A DNA stretch of 64,000 nt from Chloroflexota bacterium (GTDB lineage: Bacteria; Chloroflexota; Anaerolineae; Aggregatilineales; Phototrophicaceae): positions 1-64,000 of the forward strand of contig QUBZ01000008.1 of NCBI GenBank assembly GCA_014338005.1, read 5' to 3'. Below, one piece after another: positions 34,957 through 43,054 of the stretch. The notes beneath the pieces are model-generated. The model searched no databases and was not told where the DNA came from. It worked only from the letters and a program-made list of their open reading frames with translations. The translations under genes and the position numbers were made by a program. How positions within the stretch are numbered: position 1 is the stretch's first letter; every line of letters begins with the position of its first letter.

Positions 34957-35835
34957 TTACAGATCAAAATCAAGCCAGGCCGTTACCGGCTTCTCCTGCA
35001 CCTGTTCGATCCGCTGCGCTGCCCACCGGCAGTATTCCGGCGAAATATCGCAGCCGCGCCATTTGCGTTTTAGCTGTTCGGCTGCTACAGCGGTCGTACC
35101 AGAGCCAAGAAAAGGGTCAACAACAACGTCGCCCGGATTAGAAGAGGCAAGGATGAATTTCCTCACCAGTTCTTCCGGTTTTTGGGTCGGGTGCGGCGTT
35201 TTTTCGTTCATCCCGTTGCAGGTGGTTGGGATTTCGATCACGTCACGCGGTTTTGCGCCTCTGGGGTGTGGATGCCAGCGGCGGTTTCCATTTTTGCCGT
35301 TTCCATACTGGCTGGTTACGGCCTGGGGATGTTCAGGGTATTTGAGGGTATGGCGGCCATAGGGAATACGAATGTCGTCTATATTAAACGTAAAGGTACT
35401 GCTTTTGCGAAAATGCAGGATGCTCTCGTGAGATCGTCCCCAATCGCTGCCCAGGTTGGCTTTATTTTTATAGTGCCAGACCAGCCACCGGCAGCCGGCA
35501 AAAAAACGCGAGGCTGGAAACTTCAGATCGGCTAAAATCTCCAAAAATCCACAAATATACAGCGTGCCGCTCGGTTTGAGAATCCGGGCCGCCTGTTCAA
35601 TCCATAATAACGACCACTCAATGTATTCCTGTTGAGATTCAAAAGTATCCCACTCAGCTTTTTTAATGTTGTACGGGGGGTCGGCAAAAATCAAATCAAC
35701 AGATTCATCCGGCAAGTTTTTGAGCCATGCAGCGGCATCGCCAACCGAAATCTGACCGTTGGGGTGCGCGTAAAAAAATACCGGCTCTTGCGGGTTTATT
35801 TTCGTGATTTCGACCGGAAGATACTCGCCGCGCAT
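34957..35835 (-). CDS. Type II DNA methyltransferase (beta class, DPPY)
   Basis: The 292-residue S-adenosylmethionine-dependent DNA methyltransferase has catalytic motif IV DPPY in IFADPPYNIKKAEW near residue 55 preceding the SAM-binding motif I DPFLGSGTT near 242, the order of beta-class enzymes. DPPY suggests N6-adenine, although N4-cytosine methylation is possible. HPTQKPEELVRKFI (motif X-like) is typical. The target-recognition region in the middle (about 110-210) is unique. It protects the genome from the adjacent nuclease. The locus is visibly more AT-rich than its neighbours, a sign of horizontal transfer. Confidence 0.88.
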   Translation of the reverse strand: MRGEYLPVEITKINPQEPVFFYAHPNGQISVGDAAAWLKNLPDESVDLIFADPPYNIKKAEWDTFESQQEYIEWSLLWIEQAARILKPSGTLYICGFLEILADLKFPASRFFAGCRWLVWHYKNKANLGSDWGRSHESILHFRKSSTFTFNIDDIRIPYGRHTLKYPEHPQAVTSQYGNGKNGNRRWHPHPRGAKPRDVIEIPTTCNGMNEKTPHPTQKPEELVRKFILASSNPGDVVVDPFLGSGTTAVAAEQLKRKWRGCDISPEYCRWAAQRIEQVQEKPVTAWLDFDL

Positions 35836-36001
35836 AGCATTATTCCCTCGAACAGACGATGATTTCTATTGTACTGTACGCAGCAAAAGAAGGGAAAACC
35901 CCTCGCGCCACATGCCTGAGGGCTGAGGCGCGGGTTTTTGTGCGTTAATCCCCCGGCGGCGAGGGTATGCACGCGGCAGGCTGTTCTGCTATGCTGGAAG
36001 C

Positions 36002-36793
36002 ATGGACATTCACCAACAGATAGCCGACTTGCAGGCTGCCGTCACCCGCCTGGAAGGCGAGGCCGCGCGCCTGGAAACCGAACTGAACCAGATCGAGCGC
36101 GAACTGGACGAGTTCGCCGCGCGGTACGACCGGCTGGTGACGCCCGCCCACGCCAAACTGGAGGCTGCCCGCGCCGCCATCGAAGACCTGGAACGCCGCC
36201 GCTACCTGGAACGCATCGCCAACCTACCGCCGGAAGATGAACCGGCGCGCCCGCTCGGTTTTACGCCGGTGGCCGACCAGTACCGCCGCGTATGGGAAGA
36301 CCCGCGCCCCATCGAACCGCCGCCTCCATCCGGCGACCGCCCGCGCGAGTCTGCCCTGCCGGGCGACCCAGAAACGCGCCTCAAACGCCTGTACCGCGCG
36401 CTGGCGCGGCGCTACCATCCTGACCTGGCGACCGGCCCCGCCGACCGTGACTACCGCAACAAACTGATGATGCTGATTAACGAGGCCTACGCCGGGCGCG
36501 ACCTGGACACCTTGCAGCTGCTGGCCGAACAGCCGGAAGGCGTCAACCCGGACGAGCCGGCAGCCGCCCTGCGCCTGCGCCGGCTGCGGTTGACCCACGA
36601 TGACCTGGCGCGGCGCATCGAAAATATGCAGGCGGAGCGCGCGCGGCTGGTTCACAGCGACCTAATGCGCCTGAAAACCGAGGATAAACTGGCGCGGCAG
36701 CGAGGTCGCGACCTGCTGCGCGAGATGGCCGCCGAACTGGAAGCCGAGTACCAGCAGGCCATGATCGTGCTGCAAAAACTGCGTAGGGGCTAA
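36002..36793 (+). CDS. J-domain protein flanked by coiled coils
   Basis: The 263-residue cytosolic protein has an N-terminal coiled coil (1-75, heptad-rich IADLQAAVTRLEGEAARLETEL), a Pro-rich linker, a J-domain-like segment (about 124-175) with HPD at 139-141 in ALARRYHPDLA, and a C-terminal coiled coil (about 185-262). This is neither DnaJ nor CbpA; it lacks Gly/Phe and substrate-binding regions. J-domains recruit DnaK, so it probably targets DnaK to a partner bound by the coiled coils. It lies 94 bases upstream of dnaN on the same strand. Confidence 0.72.
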   Translation: MDIHQQIADLQAAVTRLEGEAARLETELNQIERELDEFAARYDRLVTPAHAKLEAARAAIEDLERRRYLERIANLPPEDEPARPLGFTPVADQYRRVWEDPRPIEPPPPSGDRPRESALPGDPETRLKRLYRALARRYHPDLATGPADRDYRNKLMMLINEAYAGRDLDTLQLLAEQPEGVNPDEPAAALRLRRLRLTHDDLARRIENMQAERARLVHSDLMRLKTEDKLARQRGRDLLREMAAELEAEYQQAMIVLQKLRRG

Positions 36794-36887
36794 AACAGGC
36801 GTTCCATTCCGCCGCTACTCAAATTGCCCGGCCTGATGTATACTCATCAGGAAATTGAGTTGGGTCACTACCGGGGGAGCATGTGAG

Positions 36888-38021
36888 ATGCGCCTGAGCG
36901 TCCTTCAAGATAAATTAGCGAGAGGATTGAGCATCGTCAGCCGGGCGGTCGAAAGCCGGCCCACACTGCCGGTGTTGGGTAACGTCCTGTTGGCGACGGA
37001 AGATGCCCGCCTGAAGCTGGCGGCTACCAACCTGGAAATGAGCATCACCACCTGGATCGGCGCCAAGGTCGAACGCGAAGGCGCGATCACGCTGCCCGCT
37101 AAAACGCTGGCCGATTTGGTTAACAACCTCTCGCAGGATCGGGTGGATATGACTCTCGACTCATCCACCCAGACGGTCAAAATCCAGTGTGGAGCTACCA
37201 CCTCCAACATCAAGGGCATAGATGCCAGCGAGTTCCCCATGATCCCCCAGGGCGGCAGGGAAGACGTGGTGCTGCCGGGCAAACTGCTCAAGGAGCTGAT
37301 TAACCAGTCTGTGTTCGCGGCGGCCAAAGACGATAACCGCCCGATTTTAACCGGCGTTTATACCCAGTTCGACGGCAGCGTGATGACGATGGCGGCGGCG
37401 GACGGCTACCGGCTGGCGGTGCGGACGACCGAAATCGAACAGCATTTCCCTCAGCAGGTAGATATGGTCATCCCTGCCCGCGCTTTGAGCGAAATCGCCC
37501 GCATCATCGGCGATGAGGACGACATCGTGACCATCAGCCTGCCGGACGAGCGCAACGTCGTACTGTTCCACATGAAACATACCGATGTGGCCGCACAAAC
37601 CCTGGAAGGCAAATTCCCGGACTTCAGCGCCATCATCCCGCGCAGCTACCAGACCTCTACCGTAATGTATACCACCGACCTGCTGGCGGCCTGCAAACGC
37701 GCCGAAATTTTCGCCCGCGACTCGGCCTACAGCGCCAAAATTTATGTCAAACCGGCAGCCGGCCCCGGCGAACCAGGTATCGTGACGGTGGCGGGCATCA
37801 GCGCCGAACGCGGCGATAACGAGGGCGTGCTGGATGCCACCGTCGAGGGCGAGCCGCTCAACATTTCTTTCAATATCAAATACCTGATCGAGGCGCTCAA
37901 CGTCATCCCCGACGAGCGCGTGGTGTTCGAGAGCAACGGCCCCGCCCATGCCGGCGTCATCCGGCCTGACGGCAAGGACGACTTCATCTGCGTGGTGATG
38001 CCGATGAGCCTCAACCGCTGA
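36888..38021 (+). CDS. dnaN: DNA polymerase III beta subunit (sliding clamp)
   Basis: DnaN forms the ring that tethers polymerase III to DNA. The 377-residue product shows the whole family pattern: MRLSVLQDKLARGLSIVSRAVESRPTLPVLGN at the start, SEFPMIP in domain 1, AAADGYRLAVR near 170, and a C-terminal FVCVVMPMS-like ICVVMPMSLNR that forms part of the protein-binding cleft. ATG 36888 is chosen because GGGGGAG lies 8 bases upstream; a start 11 codons earlier would contain that site. There is no dnaA beside it; instead a repeat-rich non-coding region follows. Confidence 0.95.
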   Translation: MRLSVLQDKLARGLSIVSRAVESRPTLPVLGNVLLATEDARLKLAATNLEMSITTWIGAKVEREGAITLPAKTLADLVNNLSQDRVDMTLDSSTQTVKIQCGATTSNIKGIDASEFPMIPQGGREDVVLPGKLLKELINQSVFAAAKDDNRPILTGVYTQFDGSVMTMAAADGYRLAVRTTEIEQHFPQQVDMVIPARALSEIARIIGDEDDIVTISLPDERNVVLFHMKHTDVAAQTLEGKFPDFSAIIPRSYQTSTVMYTTDLLAACKRAEIFARDSAYSAKIYVKPAAGPGEPGIVTVAGISAERGDNEGVLDATVEGEPLNISFNIKYLIEALNVIPDERVVFESNGPAHAGVIRPDGKDDFICVVMPMSLNR

Positions 38022-38050
38022 CGCGCCCACTTCGTCCGTACACGCTCTGC

Positions 38051-38083
38051 GCCCCTCGCGCCATACTGCCGAGGGGCGTTTTT
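38051..38083 (+). terminator. Rho-independent terminator of dnaN
   Basis: GCCCCTCG (38051-38058) pairs with CGAGGGGC (38070-38077) around an 11-base loop, followed by GTTTTTTAT. It lies 30 bases past the dnaN stop. Confidence 0.88.
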
Positions 38084-38510
38084 TATCCCAAACCGGCCTG
38101 GGATAAAAAGCCGCCGCCGGGTTATCCCAACCGCTTCAAACGCCCATATATCCCCATTTAATCCAAGTAAGAGGCTTATTATAAGAAGATGCCTGTAGAT
38201 AACCTGTCGAAAACATTACCCAAATTGTCGAAAACCTGTAGATAAGTAGAATCGTGTCTGTAGATAACCCCTTGTGTTGTAAGCAGGTTTGGACAGTATT
38301 TGAATCCTAAAACGGTCGGTTTCTGTCGAAACTGTCGAAAACCACCCCGGTTATCTACAGGCCGCCTGTCGAAAACTTTTATCCCACCTATCCCGCATTT
38401 AACAATTGGCCTGGGATAAAGTTGTGTTATTTAAGCCCCTGACGCCACAGGTTTGGGAAAAGAATCCCACATTACGAAAGCGCATTACAAAGTTTTCGAC
38501 AGTTTCGACA
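38081..38510. other. Candidate replication origin (oriC) with three repeat families
   Basis: Non-coding, AT-rich relative to the genome and directly after dnaN. Four DnaA-box-like 9-mers TTATCTACA (one mismatch to TTATCCACA) lie at 38194-38202, 38237-38245, 38259-38267 (minus) and 38351-38359 (plus); the first three are 43 and 22 bases apart, close to whole helical turns. Seven copies of TGTCGAAA(A)C lie at 38205, 38226, 38324, 38333 and 38367 (plus) and 38492 and 38502 (minus). Five copies of (T)TTATCCCA lie at 38082, 38099, 38122, 38378 and 38412 (two inverted; the first two form a hairpin). The AT-rich stretch 38136-38190 could be the unwinding element. Confidence 0.72.
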
Positions 38511-38649
38511 GCCCCTACTAAAGCTACTATTCTTTAAATATCTCTACATCTGAGGGCATGTGTTTAAAGAGGCCGCCCGGTTTCGTATTATCCCAAATTC
38601 CGCTATGCTGGTGAGTATCGGTTGGGTTGTAAAAAATGAGGGAATCGGG

Positions 38650-39882
38650 ATGGAAGGCGTTGAAAAGCGCGTTTTGGTGTTGGAACGGCTGGCGCAGATC
38701 AGCCTGGTATTAAATTCGACGCTCAAACTGGAAACACTGCTCGGCCATGTGATGGACGCTGCCGCCGAAATCACCGGGGCGGATGCTGCGTCGGTGCTGC
38801 TGTGGATGCCGCAAACGCGCGAATTACGCTTCGCGGCCACCACTACCACACCCGATAACCCGCAGCTGATCGGGCAGACGGTCCCGCTGACGGGCAGCAT
38901 CGCCGGCGCGGCGCTGCAAAATAACCAGATCGTGCAGGTGGACGATGCCAGCGGCGACCCGCGCCACTACGGCCAGGTTGACCAAGAAAACCGCTTTCAA
39001 ACGCGCTCGCTGCTGGCCGTACCGCTGGTTTATCAAAACCGCGTGATGGGCGTGCTGGAGATTGTCAACAAACAAGAACTGCCCTGGACGGCAGCAGACC
39101 GGGAATATGCCGGCATTCTGGCCGCGCAGGCTGCCGTCGCCATCGAACGCGCGCAGCTGGTGGAGGCCCTGCGGCGCGCCAACCAGGAATTGAGCGAGAT
39201 TGACCGGCTCAAGAATGATTTTATCGCCATCATCTCGCACGAACTCCGCACGCCGCTGGCGATCATCCTGGGATATGCCAGCTTTTTGCAGGAAGAAGCC
39301 GAAGGCGAAATGGGCGAGCTGGTCGGCAAGGTGGTCGCGGGCGCCATGCAGCTCCGCCGCATCATTGAAGACCTGACCAACCTGCGCTACCTGCACCAGA
39401 GCGCCGCCGAATTAAAACGCGCGCCCGTGCCGCTGGTGGCGCTGATCGAAGAAGCCGTGACGGATGCTGCCGACATGGCGGCGGCCAAAGGCCATACGCT
39501 GGATGTTGTGCCGCCGGAAGCCGATGTGATGGTAAACGTTGACCGGATTCGCATGGTGATGGCGCTGACCAACCTGCTGAACAACGCGGTGCGCTTTACG
39601 CCGGAGGGCGGCACAATTCAGGTGCGGACGGAAAACCGCCCCGGCGAAGTATGGGTGCTGGTGACGGACAGCGGAGTTGGCCTGCAAGCCGACCAGCTTG
39701 AGCGGGTTTTCGAGCGGTTTTATCAGGTGGAAAATTCTTTAACACGGCATCACGGCGGCATGGGCGTCGGCCTGAGCATCGTGCGGGCGCTGGCCGAGGC
39801 GCACGGCGGGCGCGTGTGGGCCAGCAGCCCTGGTCTGGGCGCGGGCGCGACCTTCACCCTGGCGCTGCCGCTGGCGAAGTAA
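38650..39882 (+). CDS. GAF-domain sensor histidine kinase
   Basis: The cytosolic kinase has about 410 residues: a GAF sensor (about 5-165, with SLLAVPLVYQNRVMGVLEIVN), a dimerisation helix with phospho-acceptor His near 197 in IISHELRTPLA, and a HATPase domain with N box NLLNNAVRFTP, G1 DSGVGL, F box FERFYQ and G2 GGMGVGLSIV. No transmembrane segment. The ATG at 38650 after GAGGGAATCGGG is preferred to a start 30 codons earlier that would run into the origin-like region. No cognate regulator gene is adjacent. The receiver domain of the kinase-regulator fusion at 32161-33702 is one possible partner; this is only an inference. Confidence 0.9.
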   Translation: MEGVEKRVLVLERLAQISLVLNSTLKLETLLGHVMDAAAEITGADAASVLLWMPQTRELRFAATTTTPDNPQLIGQTVPLTGSIAGAALQNNQIVQVDDASGDPRHYGQVDQENRFQTRSLLAVPLVYQNRVMGVLEIVNKQELPWTAADREYAGILAAQAAVAIERAQLVEALRRANQELSEIDRLKNDFIAIISHELRTPLAIILGYASFLQEEAEGEMGELVGKVVAGAMQLRRIIEDLTNLRYLHQSAAELKRAPVPLVALIEEAVTDAADMAAAKGHTLDVVPPEADVMVNVDRIRMVMALTNLLNNAVRFTPEGGTIQVRTENRPGEVWVLVTDSGVGLQADQLERVFERFYQVENSLTRHHGGMGVGLSIVRALAEAHGGRVWASSPGLGAGATFTLALPLAK

Positions 39883-39941
39883 GCATAAATTGAATAAACT
39901 CGATTCATACAAATGTTAATTCCCCAAAAAGGAGCTTAACA

Positions 39942-40634
39942 ATGGGCATTTCGTTTACCTGGCTCGGACATTCGGCATTCTCGCTGGATATTGACGGACA
40001 TGCCGTGCTGTTTGACCCGTTTTTGACGAACAACCCGCTTGGGGCAGCATCGGCCAGTGAGGTGCAAGCGGAGGTTATTTTTCTATCTCACGCGCACGGC
40101 GACCACCTGGGTGACACGGTAGACATCGCCAAACGCACCGGCGCGAAGGTCGTTTCCGGCAACGAGATCGCCGTCTGGATGGGCAAACACGGCGTAAAAA
40201 ACGCGCACGGGCATAACACCGGCGGCAGTTTCGATCATGGTTTTGTGGTCGCTAAATGGACGATTGCCTTTCACAGCTCGTCCTTCCCGGACGGCACATA
40301 CGGCGGCGACCCCAACGGCTTCGTGCTGACGACCAAACAGAGCGGCAAAAAGCTGTATTTCGCCGGCGATACGGCGCTGTTCAGCGATATGAAGCTGATC
40401 GGCGATATGGGGCTGGATGTGGCCTTTTTGCCGATTGGCGACAACTTCACGATGGGGCCGGAGGACTCGCTCCACGCGATTCGGCTGCTGCGCCCCCGGC
40501 TGGTGGTACCGATGCACTATAAAACCTGGCCGCTGATTGACCAAGACGCCAGCGCCTGGGCTAACCGTGTGAGCAGCGAAACCGATTCGCAGCCCATCGT
40601 GCTTGACCCAGGGCAGACCTACCGGCTGGAATAG
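39942..40634 (+). CDS. UPF0173-type metal-dependent hydrolase
   Basis: The 230-residue member of the metallo-beta-lactamase superfamily has the metal-binding HAHGDH motif with H50, H52, D54 and H55, ITWLGHSAF-like FTWLGHSAF at the start, YFAGDTALF (Asp ligand) and VPMHYKTWP (final His). This is the YtkL/UPF0173 pattern. Substrate unknown. AAGGAG precedes ATG 39942 (GGAGCTTAACAATG). Convergent with hypE. Confidence 0.85.
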   Translation: MGISFTWLGHSAFSLDIDGHAVLFDPFLTNNPLGAASASEVQAEVIFLSHAHGDHLGDTVDIAKRTGAKVVSGNEIAVWMGKHGVKNAHGHNTGGSFDHGFVVAKWTIAFHSSSFPDGTYGGDPNGFVLTTKQSGKKLYFAGDTALFSDMKLIGDMGLDVAFLPIGDNFTMGPEDSLHAIRLLRPRLVVPMHYKTWPLIDQDASAWANRVSSETDSQPIVLDPGQTYRLE

Positions 40635-40656
40635 GCCGGTTCGCGCTGCGCTGCCG

Positions 40657-41733
40657 TCAGCAGATGCGCGGCAGCAGTTCCCCGGCGGGCAGGTCTACCA
40701 CGCGGCGCGCGCCGATGCGCGTGCGCGCCAGCACGATGCCGGGATGTTCCGCAGTGACTTCGCCAATGATGGCTGCCTGAGCGCCGTAGGGGTGGGCGCG
40801 CATGGCCTCCAGAACCGCATCGGCGTGTTCCGGCGGCAGGATCGCCACCAGTTTGCCTTCGTTGGCGACGTGCAGCGGGTCAAGCCCCAGCATGTCGCAG
40901 GCGCTCTGTACGGCTATATCCACCGGCACGGCAGATTCGTCGAACTCAATGCCGGCGTGTGAGGCCGCCGCCAGCTCGTTCAGCACCGCCGCCAGCCCGC
41001 CGCGCGTGGCATCCCGCAGGCAGTGAATGTCCGGCGTGATATTCAGCATGGCCTGTACCAACCCGTGCAGCGGCGCGGTATCGCTGACGATGGGCGCATC
41101 GAAGGCCAGCCCTTCCCGCACCGACATAATGGCGATGCCATGATCGCCCATCGTGCCGCTCACCAGCACGCGGTCGCCGGGGCGGGCGCGGTCGGGGGCG
41201 ATGTGAATACCCGGCGGCACGACGCCGATGCCGGTGGTATTGATGTACAGGCCGTCGCCGTGTCCCCGGTTGACGACTTTGGTGTCCGCCGCGATCATCT
41301 GCACCTGGGCGGCGCGGGCGGCGCCGGCAAAAGCCGTCACGATGCGCCCCAGGTCATCCATCGGCAGCCCTTCTTCTAAAATGAATCCGGCGCTGAGGTA
41401 CAGCGGAGTCGCGCCGCTCATGGCGACATCGTTCACCGTGCCGTAAACGGCCAGTTCCCCGATGCTGCCGCCGGGGAAAAACAGCGGGTGAATGACGAAG
41501 GAGTCCGTACTGATCGCAAGGCGCGGCGCGCCCCCGGCGGTGTCCAGGCCAAACAGCGTCGAGTCGCCGAACTGCGCCAGCAGGTCGTTGTTCAGCAGCG
41601 GCGCGAACAGGTGTTGGATCAGATCGGCCATCATTTTGCCGCCGCTGCCATGCCCCAGCACGACGGTCGGGTAGTTCCGCAGCGGCGCGGGGCATGTCCA
41701 GCCGGTCAGGTTCAGGGTGTTGTCATCACGCAT
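40657..41733 (-). CDS. hypE: Hydrogenase maturation factor HypE
   Basis: HypE dehydrates a carbamoyl group on its C-terminal cysteine to thiocyanate, supplying CN ligands of the NiFe site. The 358-residue protein ends with LLPRIC, the functional C-terminus. It shows the PurM/ThiL-like ATP-binding pattern VVLGHGSGGKMM, QFGDSTLF, SIGELAVYGTVNDVAMSGA and DATRGGLAAVLNE. It is 27 bases downstream of hypD and is the last gene of the hyp operon. Confidence 0.95.
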   Translation of the reverse strand: MRDDNTLNLTGWTCPAPLRNYPTVVLGHGSGGKMMADLIQHLFAPLLNNDLLAQFGDSTLFGLDTAGGAPRLAISTDSFVIHPLFFPGGSIGELAVYGTVNDVAMSGATPLYLSAGFILEEGLPMDDLGRIVTAFAGAARAAQVQMIAADTKVVNRGHGDGLYINTTGIGVVPPGIHIAPDRARPGDRVLVSGTMGDHGIAIMSVREGLAFDAPIVSDTAPLHGLVQAMLNITPDIHCLRDATRGGLAAVLNELAAASHAGIEFDESAVPVDIAVQSACDMLGLDPLHVANEGKLVAILPPEHADAVLEAMRAHPYGAQAAIIGEVTAEHPGIVLARTRIGARRVVDLPAGELLPRIC

Positions 41734-41760
41734 AAAAATATGTTCCTAACTTATTGCCCA

Positions 41761-42861
41761 TCACCGCGCCCGCTCGAAGCGCCCGTAGCGGTAATAAGCC
41801 GCGCAGGCCCCTTCCGACGAAACCATCGTCGCACCCAACGGCGTCTGGGGCGTACATTCCTTGCCGAAAGCCGGGCAGTCCACCGGCTTGCGGATGCCCT
41901 TGAGAATCTGCCCGCTGATACACACCGACGACTCCTGCGTTTCGATGGCCGCCACGTCGGGGAAGCGCCGCTCGGCGTCGTAAGCCAGGTACTCGTCGCG
42001 CAGGCGGTAGCCGCTCATCGGGATCACGCCGATGCCGCGCCATTTGCGGTCGCACAGTTCAAACACCTGGCTCACCAACTGCTGGCCGGGGACGTTGCCC
42101 TCGCGCGTGACGGCGCGAGTATAGGCGTTTTCGACCTCGGCGCGCCCCTCCTCAAGCTGGCGCACAACCATTAGGATGCCGCGCACCAGGTCTACCGGCT
42201 CGAAGCCGGTGACAACCATCGGCACGCGGTAGCGGGCGACAAGCTGTTCGTATTCCCAGTAGCCCATCACGGCGTTCACATGCCCCGGCGCAAGGAAGGC
42301 GTCCACCTGCACATCGTCGGATTCCAGCAGCGCCGCCAGCACCGGCGGCACGGTGACGTGCGATACCAGCACCGAATAGTTGTTGATGCCCTGGCGTTTG
42401 GCCTGGAAAACCGACATGGCGTTGGCCGGGGCGGTGGTTTCAAAGCCGACGGCGAAAAAGACAACTTCGCGCTCTGGGTTGTCCTGGGCGATTTTGAGCG
42501 CGTCCAGCGGCGAATAGACGATTCGCACGTCGCCGCCCTGCGCTTTGACGCTGAACAGGTCGCGGGACGAACCCGGCACGCGCAGCATATCGCCGTAAGA
42601 GGTGAGGATGACATTGGGGCGGGAGGCAATCGCTACCGCTTTGTCCACCAGTTCCAGCGGCGTCACGCACACCGGGCAGCCGGGGCCGTGAATCAAGGTG
42701 ATCTGGGGCGGCAGCAGTGTATCCAGCCCGCTTTTAAGGATACTGTGCGTCTGCCCGCCGCAGACTTCCATCATCGTCCAGGGGCGCGTGACGGTGCGCG
42801 CTACTTCGTCCAGCAGCCGCCGGGTTATTTCGCCATCGCGGTATTCGTCCAGATATTTCAT
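41761..42861 (-). CDS. hypD: Hydrogenase maturation factor HypD
   Basis: HypD is the 4Fe4S scaffold on which the Fe(CN)2CO group is built with HypC. The 366-residue protein contains [30 protein letters not shown] and the C-terminal cysteine set [23 protein letters not shown] and PVDCPAFG. It is downstream of hypF but separated from it by a G/C-rich repeat. No hypC, its usual partner gene, is adjacent. Confidence 0.95.
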   Translation of the reverse strand: MKYLDEYRDGEITRRLLDEVARTVTRPWTMMEVCGGQTHSILKSGLDTLLPPQITLIHGPGCPVCVTPLELVDKAVAIASRPNVILTSYGDMLRVPGSSRDLFSVKAQGGDVRIVYSPLDALKIAQDNPEREVVFFAVGFETTAPANAMSVFQAKRQGINNYSVLVSHVTVPPVLAALLESDDVQVDAFLAPGHVNAVMGYWEYEQLVARYRVPMVVTGFEPVDLVRGILMVVRQLEEGRAEVENAYTRAVTREGNVPGQQLVSQVFELCDRKWRGIGVIPMSGYRLRDEYLAYDAERRFPDVAAIETQESSVCISGQILKGIRKPVDCPAFGKECTPQTPLGATMVSSEGACAAYYRYGRFERAR

Positions 42862-42887
42862 CGCCTATGCCTTTTATTAAACCATTC

Positions 42888-43022
42888 CCCTCTCCCTGCC
42901 CCTTCCCCAAATCTTGGAGAGGGGTAAAACGGATCATAACGAGCTTCTCAGTCCCCTCTCCATTTTGTGGCGACCCGAATGGGGACGAATATCCCCTGAG
43001 GGGAGGGGATTTAGGGGTAGGG
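42888..43022. repeat. G/C-rich inverted-repeat element, copy 3, inside the hyp operon
   Basis: CATTCCCCTCTCCCTGCCCC at the left and GGGGAGGGGATTTAGGGGTAGGG at the right form imperfect inverted ends of a 135-base element. The internal segment GGCGACCCGAATGGGGACGAATATCCCCTGAGG matches copies 2 and 5. It separates hypF from hypD and contains no plausible gene. Confidence 0.7.
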
Positions 43023-43054
43023 AAAGCTCAGAACGGAACGAGCACTCAATATGG

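Noticed and set aside
35900-35940. GC-rich hairpin followed by TTTTT before the coiled-coil J-domain gene
   Set aside because: It is oriented for plus-strand transcription, but no plus-strand gene lies upstream within reach, and the stem has a bulge and a long loop.
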